The translations under genes and the position numbers were made by a program. This document shows positions 16,902 to 26,493 of a stretch of DNA of 64,000 bases, in pieces. The notes under the pieces were generated by a model that had not been told where the DNA came from, did no database searches, and saw nothing but the letters and a program-made list of their open reading frames with translations. Position 1 is the first letter of the stretch; each line of letters starts with the position of its first letter. Source of the DNA: Lachnospiraceae bacterium (GTDB taxonomy: Bacteria; Bacillota; Clostridia; Lachnospirales; Lachnospiraceae); contig JAAUZD010000004.1 of the NCBI GenBank assembly GCA_014804785.1, forward strand, positions 1 to 64,000, given 5' to 3'.

Positions 16902-18983
16902 TTATTTTGTCAGAAGCATCATGATATCATTGCTTCTTGCCACAAATTTGCTCATTGCTTCCGGCTCAAGCGGTGCATGCTGCAAAAGAGCCAAATCATA
17001 CAGCTGCTCGCAAATCATATTGACATTGTCGCCTTCCGTATGCTCCATGATATATTGCACCAATGGATGGTTTGCGTTTAAAACCAGGGTTTCTCCTTCC
17101 TTTCCAAAACCTCCCATATCCATGCCCGGCATAGAGTACATCTTCATCATATCCTGCATTCTCCTGCTTTCCTCAGAAAGGGTAATCATAGAAGAGATCT
17201 TTTTGTTTTTAAGCTTTTCAACCTTGATGGTAATCTTATCCTTCTTTAGAACTTTTTTCATCACCTTGCCAATGGCGTCTGCTGCCTCTTCCAGTTCCTT
17301 TTCTGCCTTTTTACTGGTCTTTGCTTTAAAAGTATCTGTAAGGTCTGCATCGATTCTCTGGAACTTGATGCCCTCATTTTTTGCCTCCAGCTGGGAGATG
17401 AAAGGCTGATCGATGTTATGAGTCAGAATAACGGCATCCATCTTTGCTGCCTTGAACATGCTGATGTACTGTCCCTGTTGTTTTTCATCGGTCACATAAT
17501 AGATAACCTTTTCCTTCTTTTCTTCCTCATCTTCACCTTCGCCTGACTCCTCGTCTGCGCCGGTGCTTACTACATTACCGTCTGCGTCAACGACCTCGGC
17601 AGTCTGCGGCTCCTGTTCCTTCTCCTCCCCTTCTTCGTTATCCTCGATATCTGTCTTATTGACCTCCAGGCATTCGGGAAGCGTCAGATAGGTGCCCTCC
17701 AGATTCTTGAATAGAATATAGTCTGTCATCTTTTCGCAGAACTTGTCATCCTTAAGGCATCCGAATTTGATGAAAGGACTGATATCATCCCAGTATTTAT
17801 CATATTCTTCTTTTTCTGTCTTACACATACCGGAAAGTTTGTCTGCCACTTTCTTGGTAATATAATCAGAAATCTTCTTTACAAATCCATCATTCTGCAG
17901 TGCACTTCTCGATACGTTAAGGGGCAGATCCGGACAGTCGATGACGCCTTTTAGCAGCATCAGGAATTCGGGAATGACTTCCTTGATATTATCTGCAATG
18001 AACACTTGATTGTTGTACAGCTTGATCACGCCTTCAATGGACTCATATTCCATATTGATCTTAGGGAAGTACAAAATACCTTTTAAGTTGAAAGGATAAT
18101 CCATATTCAAATGAATCCAGAACAGCGGCTCCTTGTAATCCTGGAAAACTTTGCGGTAAAATTCCAGATACTCTTCTTTGGTACACTCGTTGGGATGTTT
18201 TGCCCAAAGAGGCATGGTTTCATTCAAAAGTTCCGGACGTTTGATGATCTTGTATCGTAATTTGTCTTCTTCCTTCTCTGGTTTGATTTCTTCCACTATA
18301 GTGTCTGTATCCAGCTTTTCCTCTGCATCGATGGTCTGGGTTTCTTTTGTATTTTCTTTAGAGAGATAAATCTCAATGGGCATGAAGGAACAGTATTTTT
18401 TGATTACCTCTCTTGCCTTATACTCATTGCAGAATTCCAGCACATCTTCATTTATGAACAAGGTGATGGTGGTACCAACTTCCGCTCTTTCTCCCTGCTT
18501 CATATCAAATTCTGTGCCGCCATCGCATTCCCAGTGAACAGGCTGTGCGCCTTCCTGCCAGGAAAGGGTATCGATATGCACTTCATCCGCCACCATGAAT
18601 GCTGAATAAAATCCCAGCCCGAAATGACCGATAATCTGATCTTCATTAGTTTTGTCTTTGTATTTTGCAATAAAATCCGTTGCACCGGAAAAAGCAATCT
18701 GATTAATATATTCTTCAACTTCATCCGCTGTCATACCGATACCGTTATCGATGAACTTAAGGGTTTTCTCCTCAGGGTTTACCAGCACCTGTATTTTCCC
18801 TTTAAAATCTTCTGGAAGGGTATATTCCCCCATCATGTCCAGCTTCTTCAGTTTGGTTATGGCATCACAGCCATTGGATATCAATTCCCTGAAAAAAATG
18901 TCATGGTCTGAATATAACCATTTCTTGATAATCGGGAATATGTTTTCACTGTTGATTGATAAGCTTCCGTGTTTCTCTGCCAC
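16902..18983 (-). CDS. htpG: Hsp90-family chaperone HtpG
   Basis: A cytosolic ATP-dependent Hsp90 homodimer, 693 residues. The N-terminal GHKL ATPase motifs are clear: ELISNGCDAITKLK, DNGIGMT and GHFGLGFYSAF. The middle domain carries the conserved RSALQ segment (LNVSRSALQ) with its catalytic-loop Arg. Around residues 460-500 there is a very acidic insertion rich in Glu, Asp and Gly, longer than in E. coli HtpG, before the C-terminal dimer domain. It is monocistronic or ends at the hairpin 16796-16839. A perfect CIRCE and a consensus-like promoter lie upstream, so HrcA repression is expected. Confidence 0.97.
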   Translation of the reverse strand: MAEKHGSLSINSENIFPIIKKWLYSDHDIFFRELISNGCDAITKLKKLDMMGEYTLPEDFKGKIQVLVNPEEKTLKFIDNGIGMTADEVEEYINQIAFSGATDFIAKYKDKTNEDQIIGHFGLGFYSAFMVADEVHIDTLSWQEGAQPVHWECDGGTEFDMKQGERAEVGTTITLFINEDVLEFCNEYKAREVIKKYCSFMPIEIYLSKENTKETQTIDAEEKLDTDTIVEEIKPEKEEDKLRYKIIKRPELLNETMPLWAKHPNECTKEEYLEFYRKVFQDYKEPLFWIHLNMDYPFNLKGILYFPKINMEYESIEGVIKLYNNQVFIADNIKEVIPEFLMLLKGVIDCPDLPLNVSRSALQNDGFVKKISDYITKKVADKLSGMCKTEKEEYDKYWDDISPFIKFGCLKDDKFCEKMTDYILFKNLEGTYLTLPECLEVNKTDIEDNEEGEEKEQEPQTAEVVDADGNVVSTGADEESGEGEDEEEKKEKVIYYVTDEKQQGQYISMFKAAKMDAVILTHNIDQPFISQLEAKNEGIKFQRIDADLTDTFKAKTSKKAEKELEEAADAIGKVMKKVLKKDKITIKVEKLKNKKISSMITLSEESRRMQDMMKMYSMPGMDMGGFGKEGETLVLNANHPLVQYIMEHTEGDNVNMICEQLYDLALLQHAPLEPEAMSKFVARSNDIMMLLTK

Positions 18984-19077
18984 GATAAATCACTCCTTTT
19001 TTATTCTTTCCTTCAATCTCCGTATTTCTGAAACAGATGACCGCCCGTTTTACGACAGCCTTCTTAAACTAAAATTA

Positions 19078-19106
19078 AGTGTAATTCCCTTTCCTTTAAA
19101 AGTCAA
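19078..19106 (-). promoter_or_regulatory. Sigma-A promoter of htpG
   Basis: Minus strand TTGACT (19101-19106), 17 bases, TACACT (19078-19083), ending about 95 bases before the htpG ATG. The CIRCE operator lies just upstream of the -35. Confidence 0.7.
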
Positions 19107-19113
19107 GATAAAA

Positions 19114-19140
19114 TTAGCACTCATTTTACGCGAGTGCTAA
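19114..19140. promoter_or_regulatory. CIRCE operator (HrcA-binding inverted repeat) of htpG
   Basis: TTAGCACTC, nine bases, GAGTGCTAA: an exact match to the CIRCE consensus. HrcA binds this element to repress chaperone genes until heat shock titrates its GroEL-dependent activity. It lies 7 bp upstream of the htpG -35 box. The other neighbour, the PpiC lipoprotein gene, ends towards it, so only htpG is a plausible target. Confidence 0.95.
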
Positions 19141-19243
19141 CAGTTGTTCTGAAAGGCTGTATTTTAGGGCTTTCAGCAAATCTAAAATTTTTATTAACTA
19201 AACTCCGCAACAAGTGCGCAGTTCTGATTGACGGTTACACTTT

Positions 19244-20317
19244 TCACTCAAAATATTGGTTATAAATATCAAAAAAATCCCTGGTCGTGACCTCCTCATT
19301 TTCAATAAATGTAACTGTTTTCCAAAGTTCGTCATTTAAAGTTCTGGTGAGAGACGTCACAAATGCATCATACTCCTGTCCAAATACCTCTTCCCGCCGC
19401 TTTTCAACAATCTTCACTTTATTTGCATCTGTCTCTTCCCTATTGAAGGTACTGATACATTTGATGATGTGGTACCCATATTCCGTTTCCACAATATCAC
19501 TGATTTCCCCGGTTCCTAAATTGAACGCTGCTTCCTCAAAGGCAGGATCCGTTTCCCCTTTGCCGAAAGAGATAGTTCCCTTATCTCCCTCACTGTACTG
19601 GAGCACCAGTTCCTCAAAATCGCTGTCCTCTTCTAATGCCAGTTTCAGGATTTCTTCTGCCTGCTGCCTTGCCTCTTCCTTGGCATTTTGTGTATATTCT
19701 ATCTTTTTCCCTGTACCGTCCAGCGCGTACGTTACAATCAGTATATGTTCTACCGTAATGGTTCTGGCTTCATCATCACTGATTTCCGGATTGATATCCT
19801 TAATGATATATTCATAGACCTTATTTGCCAGTGCAAACTCTGCATACAGATTCTCAACGGTTTCCACTGTGACATTCATGCACTCACTCTCTGCCTGGTT
19901 TAAAGAATTGTAATATGCGGCGGCGGCAGTTTTCACTGTCTTTAATTCTGCTTCACTTAGGGCAACGCCATGCTGCTGTGCCAGAAGATTCATGGTCTTA
20001 ATCTGGGCAAGCTGCGCAAGAACCGTCTCCTTTACATTTTCTTCCAGTGTGACGCCGTTTAAATCCGTTTTCCATATTTCTTTTCCATAAACACTTTCAT
20101 ACTGGTCCTGAGTATTTGTGAGATACACCATGACCTCCGGCAGCGTGCAGGACATGGTTTCTATCCTGAAAATCTCATCCCTTTTAAAGCCTGTGGTCAA
20201 CACAAGCTTTGTATCTGCATCTTTCTTTTGACAGCCTCCAGCCGCAAAAAGAAAAAATCCGCAAAACAGCATGATAAAAATCCTCTTTCCCCTCATTCCT
20301 CTGCTTCCTGTTTTCAT
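19244..20317 (-). CDS. Peptidyl-prolyl cis-trans isomerase lipoprotein (PpiC/PrsA-like)
   Basis: A 357-residue extracytoplasmic folding factor. A basic N-terminus, a hydrophobic stretch and the lipobox FAAGGC give a lipidated Cys29. A SurA/PrsA-type helical N domain follows. The parvulin domain (about residues 190-290) shows VEHILIVTY, LQYSEGDKGTISFGKGE and EYGYHIIKC. Its start overlaps the stop of the FAD oxidoreductase gene by four bases (ATGA), so the two are translationally coupled; this is the last gene of the PHP-sbcDC run. It probably assists folding of exported proteins on the outer face of the membrane. Confidence 0.9.
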   Translation of the reverse strand: MKTGSRGMRGKRIFIMLFCGFFLFAAGGCQKKDADTKLVLTTGFKRDEIFRIETMSCTLPEVMVYLTNTQDQYESVYGKEIWKTDLNGVTLEENVKETVLAQLAQIKTMNLLAQQHGVALSEAELKTVKTAAAAYYNSLNQAESECMNVTVETVENLYAEFALANKVYEYIIKDINPEISDDEARTITVEHILIVTYALDGTGKKIEYTQNAKEEARQQAEEILKLALEEDSDFEELVLQYSEGDKGTISFGKGETDPAFEEAAFNLGTGEISDIVETEYGYHIIKCISTFNREETDANKVKIVEKRREEVFGQEYDAFVTSLTRTLNDELWKTVTFIENEEVTTRDFFDIYNQYFE

Positions 20318-21717
20318 GCCTTTATTGTCCTTAAAATGCTTCTCGCAACGCTGATGCCGTTTGCGGATGCCTGCTGAAGTCCTCTGGTCACCCCTGCCCC
20401 GTCACCAATCGCCCGAAGTCCCTTTATGCTGGTTTCAAAGTCCTTGTTTACAATTACCTTATTGGAATAAAATTTCACCTCCACCCCATAAAGCAGGGTT
20501 TCATCAGCCGCTATTCCCGGAGTGATCTTATCCAGTGCCAGCAGCATCTCCTCAATATCCACCATGATCCGGTGGGGAAATACAAGCGACAAATCTCCGG
20601 GCACCGCATCCTTTAAGGTAGGCATAATGTTATTCCGGTAAAGACGCTCCTCCGTGGTTCTTCTTCCTCTTCTGAAATCCCCGAAAGTCTGCACCAGTAT
20701 CTTTCCCCCACAGAGCATGTTGGAAAGCTGGGCAATATGCTTGCCGTATTCAATCGGCGTCTTGAACGGTTTGGTAAAATTCTTACTGACCAGAATCGCA
20801 AAATTGGTATTGTTGGTTTTATAATCTTTCGACTTATAGGCATGACCGTTTACCACCGCCAGTCCGCCCTCGTAATACTCTGTTGCTACTTCCCCCGATG
20901 GGTTGGTGCAGAAGGTCCTCACCTTGTCATCAAAGGTGGGCGTATGGTAAATCAGCTTTGCTTCATAAAGATTTTCATTGAGGAACTGCATCACTTCATC
21001 CCGCACTTCTACCCTGACGCCGATGTCTACCGTCCCCAGCGTGGTCTCAATGCCGATTTCCTGACACTTGTTTTTAAACCAGTCTGCGCCCTCGCGTCCT
21101 ACGGCTGACACGATTTCCTTCGCGTAAAAAGTCTCTTCTTTGTTCGTCCTTACTCCAACGGCTGTACCACCATCAACCAGAATCTCTTCCACCATAGTGT
21201 TAAACTGAAAGGTCACTCCCCTCTCTTCCAAATGGTGCTGTAGTTTTTCATAAATCTTATAGCCTTCCTCTGTTCCCAGGTGGCGGATAGGACATTCTAC
21301 CAGCTTTAAGTTGGCTTTAATCGCCTTTTTGCGGATTTCCCGTATTTCTGCCTGTTTGTCCACTCCATAAACGTTGGTGTCCGCACCGAATTTTAAGTAG
21401 ATTCCATCCGACTCTTTAATCAGTTCTTCCGTTTTCTCATATCCCAAAATTCCGGGCAGGTTCCCTCCCACGTCCGGGGAGAGAGATAACTTCCCGTCCG
21501 AAAACGCTCCGGCTCCGGCAAACCCTGTGGTAATAGAACAGGGGCTACATCCTACGCATTGCTTCGTAACACGCTTAGGGCATTGTCTCTTTTCAATGGA
21601 ACGCCCCTTTTCCACCATCAGTACCTTCAAGTCTTCTTTTTTATCAAGCAATTCATAGGCACAGAAAATACCGCCGGGACCTGCGCCGATGATAATCACA
21701 TCATATTGATTTTCCAT
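20314..21717 (-). CDS. FAD-dependent oxidoreductase (COG2509-like)
   Basis: A 467-residue flavoprotein beginning MENQYDVIIIGAGPGG, whose GAGPGG is the Rossmann dinucleotide loop. A cysteine cluster CPKRVTKQCVGCSPC sits near residues 48-62, followed by GFAGAGAFSDGK; the C-terminal FAD contact GLRAIGDGAGVTRGL is also present. The combination is typical of the uncharacterised FAD-dependent dehydrogenase group COG2509. An ATG 12 bases upstream (21729) is in frame, but GGAGG lies between the two and fits only the shorter start. Follows sbcC by 46 bp. The substrate is unknown. Confidence 0.9.
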   Translation of the reverse strand: MENQYDVIIIGAGPGGIFCAYELLDKKEDLKVLMVEKGRSIEKRQCPKRVTKQCVGCSPCSITTGFAGAGAFSDGKLSLSPDVGGNLPGILGYEKTEELIKESDGIYLKFGADTNVYGVDKQAEIREIRKKAIKANLKLVECPIRHLGTEEGYKIYEKLQHHLEERGVTFQFNTMVEEILVDGGTAVGVRTNKEETFYAKEIVSAVGREGADWFKNKCQEIGIETTLGTVDIGVRVEVRDEVMQFLNENLYEAKLIYHTPTFDDKVRTFCTNPSGEVATEYYEGGLAVVNGHAYKSKDYKTNNTNFAILVSKNFTKPFKTPIEYGKHIAQLSNMLCGGKILVQTFGDFRRGRRTTEERLYRNNIMPTLKDAVPGDLSLVFPHRIMVDIEEMLLALDKITPGIAADETLLYGVEVKFYSNKVIVNKDFETSIKGLRAIGDGAGVTRGLQQASANGISVARSILRTIKA

Positions 21718-21763
21718 ATCGTCCTCCATTTAAGATGAATCGGTACAAGAACTGTTGTATCTA

Positions 21764-24385
21764 TTAGGATAACATAACAAGTGCCTTACTTCCAGCATTT
21801 GTTTTATCTATCTGTATCTGATTTCCAATCTTCTCCGCCAATTCCGGCACATGTGAAATGATACCGATCAGGCGGTCCTTTTCCACCAGCGTCTGCAACG
21901 TAAGGCATGCCTGCTCCAGGGATTCCCCGTCGAGGCTGCCGAAGCCTTCATCAATAAACAAAGCTTCCACCTTAAGCCCTCCGCTTTCTGACTGTACCAC
22001 ATCACTCATACCAAGCGCTAAGGACAAAGAAGCCTTAAATGCTTCCCCTCCTGAAAGTGTCTTGACAGAGCGGTATTTTCCTGTATAGTAATCCAGAACC
22101 TCAATCTCTAAATTATCTTTGCTTCTTCCGTCGCTGATCTGCTCCACTCTTTTCAGTTCATATCTGCCGCTGCTTAAAAGGCGCAGTCTGATATTTGCAG
22201 CCGTCAGGATATCTTCAAAGTAAGCTGCCAGTACATACTGTTCAAAGACCAGTCTCTTATTATTATTCCCATTTGCTGCGTCATCTAAATCCTTTAATAA
22301 ACTATACTCTCCCATCAGTGACTCCAGCTGCCTGTTCTTATCCGCCAGGGAAACCAATGCCTTTTTCACATTTTTCTGACGATTATCCAAGGTAAGCTGT
22401 TCATCAAAAAGCGTCTTTCTTTCTTTTTCCGCCTGCTGCGCTTTCTTTTTCAGTTCTTGTGCATCTTCTGGCTCCGCCTTACCGGTTTCTTCTGCAAGAT
22501 GAGTGATCATTTCGCTGTTCAGATGACAATCCTTCCGATAGGATTCTATTTCTTCCCGGAGTGCGGCGATTTCTTTTTCATCCCTCCGCACCTCCAGATA
22601 CGCCTCCAAAGATAAAAAACCTGCCTCTTTTAATCCGTTTTCAAACTCAGATGCCAGCTTTTCCAGCTTTTCTCTTGAACGGATTTCTTCTCTCTTTCGT
22701 TTATCCTGTATTGTCTTCTTTTCTTTGAGCACCGCCATCCTCTGATGATGCTGATTAAGCTGCTCCGTAAACTCATCCTCACGATGAGTCTTAAGATAAT
22801 CGGCTATGACTGCCTTTCTCTTTCCGCGGTTTTCTTCCAAAAGTCTGCATTGTTTTTCACGCTCTTTTATCTGTCTTTCAAGTTCCCCGCTTTCCGCCGC
22901 ACAGGCTGCGGTCTGTCCGTGAAGCGTCACCCGCTTCTTTTGTTTTTCCTCGTAGACTTCCTTTAATTCTTTTACCTGCTCCTTGGTGGGAAGACTGTCA
23001 CTTTTTACTGCCGGATGAGGATGATGCACAGAACCGCACACAGGGCAGGGAGCTCCTTCTTCCAAACCTTCCGCCAAAATCCCTGCCATTCCATGGCGGT
23101 AAGCTTTGTCCGTCTGTTCATATAAGGACTTTGCTTCCTCTTCCTCCCCCTCTGCTTCCAAATAGATTTTCTGCAATCTACACAGTTCCTTGCTTTTGAC
23201 TGCATATTTTTTGTTTTCCTTGTCAAGCTGACCGTTTGCTTCCCGCCATTTCTTTTCCTCCTCATAGGCAGAAGCAATTTCTTCATGCACCGCAAAAAAA
23301 GATCCCTCTGCTGCATTTTTCTGCTCTAAATCCTGTATTTCTTCCTCCGAAGCCTTAATTTCCTCATTTAAGGATGCCGTCTGTTCCTTAAGCGCCGTCA
23401 GCTTAATTTCAACTGTCCTTAAGGAAGCGGCTCTTTCCTGCTGCTTAAGCAGTCCCTCTTTTTCTTTCATTCCATCTGCTTTTTGCAGAAGGACCTGCCT
23501 TCGCGCCTTTTCTTTTTCCAGTTTGTCAAACAGACTCTGAACTCTCTCATTTTCTGCTATCCGACCTGCCAGTATCTGTACCTGCTCATCTTTTCCTGCA
23601 TAAGCCTCCCTGATTGCTTTGCACTTTTTGCGCAGCTGCTTTTCCTCTTCCTTCAGATGCGCTATAACGCCTTCATAGTAATGGCTGCCTGTATCTTCAA
23701 TGACGTCTCCATCCCGGGAAAGCATCTCGATATCTTCATCCATCTTATGCCTGCATTCCATAATCTGCTTATAAACATTGCCCGATTTTCCCTTCAGGGA
23801 CGCAGCTATTTTCTCATACAGATCCGTTCCGAAGATTTCCCGGAAAATCCTGGTCTTTTCTGAAGGAGGGGCTGAAAGAAGTTTTGCAAATTCCCCCTGG
23901 GCAATCATGGATAGTTGTTTGAACTGGCGGTAATCCAATTTCAGAAGTTCCTGAACCTTTCGAGTCACTTCGCTGCTCCCCTCAATGGATTTTCCGTCCG
24001 GTCCCGTAAAGACTGCCCGCTCTTTCTCTTTCGTAAGGACATCCTGTTCCTTCCCGCCTTTTCCCTGTGACCTGCGCTTTTTAGGGCGCATATATTCTGG
24101 GTTTCTGTAAATCTGATAGCTTTCCCCGGCATGGGTCATAAAAAGCTCCACATAAGTCGGTGTATCTGCTTTGGCAAAATCACTGCGCACACTATTTTTT
24201 TCCCGCATCCCGCCGCTCATATTTCCATAGAGCGCATAGGTGATGGCATCAAAAATAGTGGTCTTTCCCGCCCCGGTAGGACCCGTAATCAAAAAAAGCC
24301 CTCTCTCGCTAAATCCTGTAAAATCTATTTCCTGTTTTTCTTTGTATGGTCCCCATCCACATAAAGTCAGTTTGACCGGCTTCAT
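21764..24385 (-). CDS. sbcC: Exonuclease subunit SbcC (Rad50-like ATPase)
   Basis: With SbcD this forms an SMC-like nuclease complex that opens hairpins and processes DNA ends. The 873-residue protein has Walker A GPTGAGKTT (34-42), long coiled coils on both sides of a zinc hook (CPVCG, about residue 450), the ABC signature LSGGEAFKASLS and Walker B ALFIDEGFGSLD. It is shorter than the E. coli protein but usual for Firmicutes. It begins 3 bp after sbcD stops. A nuclease that cuts hairpin DNA is notable in a segment that also holds a long palindrome. Confidence 0.97.
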   Translation of the reverse strand: MKPVKLTLCGWGPYKEKQEIDFTGFSERGLFLITGPTGAGKTTIFDAITYALYGNMSGGMREKNSVRSDFAKADTPTYVELFMTHAGESYQIYRNPEYMRPKKRRSQGKGGKEQDVLTKEKERAVFTGPDGKSIEGSSEVTRKVQELLKLDYRQFKQLSMIAQGEFAKLLSAPPSEKTRIFREIFGTDLYEKIAASLKGKSGNVYKQIMECRHKMDEDIEMLSRDGDVIEDTGSHYYEGVIAHLKEEEKQLRKKCKAIREAYAGKDEQVQILAGRIAENERVQSLFDKLEKEKARRQVLLQKADGMKEKEGLLKQQERAASLRTVEIKLTALKEQTASLNEEIKASEEEIQDLEQKNAAEGSFFAVHEEIASAYEEEKKWREANGQLDKENKKYAVKSKELCRLQKIYLEAEGEEEEAKSLYEQTDKAYRHGMAGILAEGLEEGAPCPVCGSVHHPHPAVKSDSLPTKEQVKELKEVYEEKQKKRVTLHGQTAACAAESGELERQIKEREKQCRLLEENRGKRKAVIADYLKTHREDEFTEQLNQHHQRMAVLKEKKTIQDKRKREEIRSREKLEKLASEFENGLKEAGFLSLEAYLEVRRDEKEIAALREEIESYRKDCHLNSEMITHLAEETGKAEPEDAQELKKKAQQAEKERKTLFDEQLTLDNRQKNVKKALVSLADKNRQLESLMGEYSLLKDLDDAANGNNNKRLVFEQYVLAAYFEDILTAANIRLRLLSSGRYELKRVEQISDGRSKDNLEIEVLDYYTGKYRSVKTLSGGEAFKASLSLALGMSDVVQSESGGLKVEALFIDEGFGSLDGESLEQACLTLQTLVEKDRLIGIISHVPELAEKIGNQIQIDKTNAGSKALVMLS

Positions 24386-24388
24386 CCT

Positions 24389-25552
24389 TTACTCTTTTCC
24401 TTCCAATTCCTTGACTATATCTGTCACTACATTTTTACTTTCTTCTGACAGCTGTGTCTGCCTCACTTCCTGATAAAATGCCTCAAACAAAGAAAGTACA
24501 TCTCTCTGCCCTGCATGCATTCTGCTCCTGTTCTCCGATATGACATTTTTGTCAGAAATAGATTCCATCTCTTTCCGGACAATCTGCATGACATTGGGAT
24601 ACACGCTCCTGATTGTCCCAATTGGGTCAATCAGCTCTCCCTCATCCGTAAGAACCGCCTGAATGTAATCCTGACGCTGTCCATTCTTTTCAACAGAATC
24701 CTCCATAGCGCCTTCCAGTATTTCTTTCAGATTCCCTTCAATCTTTCGCATCTCCCGCAGAGGTCGCAGAGGAAGTTCCTTTACCTCCGCAAGTCCTGCC
24801 TCTCCCAGTGAAACCAGCAATGCTTCTTTCGTCTGTCCTGTTTCTCCAAAAGAATACTTAAGAGGAGAACCGGCATACCATACTGGTCGGCTGCCGATCT
24901 GCTGGGGTTTATGAATATGCCCCAACGCCACATAGTCAAACCCTTGGAACAGAGAAGCATCTACATTGTCCAGACCACCTACATGAATGGTGGTCTCGCT
25001 GTCCGAAAGTTCCGGTTCTTTCCCTCCGTCTGTCACAAAAAAATGAGTTACCAGCACCCGGTTCTTGTGCTTTTTCTTATCTTCCTCCTGCCAATACCCA
25101 TCAAGCAGAAGTTCCACTGCCTCATGGCTGGTCCTCACACCAAGCTGGGCGGGCTTTACAAAAGGCAGGAGAAGAAACTCTGACACACATGCTTTTTCCT
25201 CAAAGACTACTCTGGTCAACTTATCTTTCTTCAATCCGGAGATATGTACGCCCTGCCTGCCAAGCAAGTTTTCACCAAAACTGATGCGCTCCGGCGAATC
25301 ATGGTTTCCGCTGATCATAATCACTTGTATCCCCATCCCGGTCAATTCATTCAAGAAGGAGTCCAGCAGAGTGACCGCCTCCCCGGGCGGAATCGCCCTG
25401 TCATAAATATCTCCGGCAATCACCACCGCGTCCACCTGATTTGCCTTTGCCATACCGCTGATCTGTTCCAATATGAACTTTTGATCCTCCAGCATGGAAA
25501 AATCATTCACCACTTTTCCCAGATGCAGGTCAGCCACATGCAGAAATTTCAT
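24389..25552 (-). CDS. sbcD: Exonuclease subunit SbcD (Mre11-like nuclease)
   Basis: Metallophosphoesterase nuclease subunit of SbcCD, 387 residues. The metal-binding motifs run in order: HVADLHLGK, VIAGDIYDR, ISGNHDSPER, THFFV and ALGHIHKPQ, all within the first 230 residues. A C-terminal capping domain follows. Its ATG overlaps the stop of the PHP gene by four bases, and sbcC follows after 3 bp, so the three genes are one transcriptional unit. Confidence 0.97.
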   Translation of the reverse strand: MKFLHVADLHLGKVVNDFSMLEDQKFILEQISGMAKANQVDAVVIAGDIYDRAIPPGEAVTLLDSFLNELTGMGIQVIMISGNHDSPERISFGENLLGRQGVHISGLKKDKLTRVVFEEKACVSEFLLLPFVKPAQLGVRTSHEAVELLLDGYWQEEDKKKHKNRVLVTHFFVTDGGKEPELSDSETTIHVGGLDNVDASLFQGFDYVALGHIHKPQQIGSRPVWYAGSPLKYSFGETGQTKEALLVSLGEAGLAEVKELPLRPLREMRKIEGNLKEILEGAMEDSVEKNGQRQDYIQAVLTDEGELIDPIGTIRSVYPNVMQIVRKEMESISDKNVISENRSRMHAGQRDVLSLFEAFYQEVRQTQLSEESKNVVTDIVKELEGKE

Positions 25553-26280
25553 ATCGGCTCTCCCATCTTATTGAACCATTTGTCTCCATCAGTCAACAGA
25601 TAATCTTCCCCATCTAATATTGCACGACAGAAGTCTTCTATAGAGCGTAGTTTTCTCTTAAATGCCATTCCGCCATTCAAAATGCTGGTCGTATGCACAT
25701 CTGACCCCGCTGTCATGGGAAGCTTGTTTTTTATGGCATAATCAATCGCTCTCTGATTATATACAAAATGATCATAATAAGAATGAATGGCATTCAATCC
25801 CTCAACACCATCTACAGCTTCCGGGAAAAGGCGAATTTCCGGGATATAATACTCTTCCCTAAAAGGATGTGCATGAATGACCATTCCTCCAGCGGTGTGG
25901 ATGAATTGATACTGCTCCTCAACAGACGCATCTTTAATCTGGGGATGGGTAATCAGCCATTCCTTATCCACGCCATAGACCAGAAATTCTGTTCCGTTAT
26001 AGCCGGCTTCATAGCCGAAAAACACGTCAAGACCGTTCTCACTCCCCCACTGCCTTGCATTTTCGTATCCCTTGCAATATTGCTCTATCCACTCTTTCCA
26101 TGGAAGGGATGAATCAATGCAGTTATTCCCATACCAGTTATGATTGGTGATAATCACACCTGTATATCCGGCTTCCTTTGCCGCTTTCGCCATTTCCGCA
26201 CCCGTATTCCGTGCACAGGCACTGCTTTCATTGGTATGCATATGAGTTTCATATAAATAAGGATAATCCTCTCTGTACAT
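25549..26280 (-). CDS. PHP-domain phosphoesterase
   Basis: A 243-residue PHP-fold metal-dependent phosphoesterase. Motifs ETHMHTNES, ITNHNWYG, HAHPFREE and AGSDVHT carry the His/Asp/Glu metal ligands. There is no DNA polymerase or histidinol-phosphatase context; the gene is coupled to sbcD by a four-base overlap. Three in-frame ATGs lie at 26298, 26286 and 26280; GGGAGA is correctly spaced only for the last, MYREDYPYLYE. The substrate is unknown; a nucleotide or DNA-end phosphate role is a guess from its place in the sbcDC operon. Confidence 0.88.
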   Translation of the reverse strand: MYREDYPYLYETHMHTNESSACARNTGAEMAKAAKEAGYTGVIITNHNWYGNNCIDSSLPWKEWIEQYCKGYENARQWGSENGLDVFFGYEAGYNGTEFLVYGVDKEWLITHPQIKDASVEEQYQFIHTAGGMVIHAHPFREEYYIPEIRLFPEAVDGVEGLNAIHSYYDHFVYNQRAIDYAIKNKLPMTAGSDVHTTSILNGGMAFKRKLRSIEDFCRAILDGEDYLLTDGDKWFNKMGEPI

Positions 26281-26493
26281 CTTCATTCTCCCTTTCATCT
26301 GTCATTTTTCATTAGGACTGTTAAGTCTTTCCGACGTAAACATTTGCTAGTCTGACGTCGTGAAAATGACTGTTCTGACGGCACTGACCCTTACATAAAT
26401 AGCATCGGTCTGCAGCCTGCAATTATTATACTACAGGCAGAATTGTTTTTGTAGCAGAGAATTATTTTCTTCTTTTGCATGATAAAGCTGTTC

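Noticed and set aside
26281-26493. LexA box or terminator in the gap between the PHP gene and the M56 protease gene
   Set aside because: No LexA-type dyad; the small CTGCCTG/CAGGC hairpin has no U-tract. Nothing else is recognisable there.
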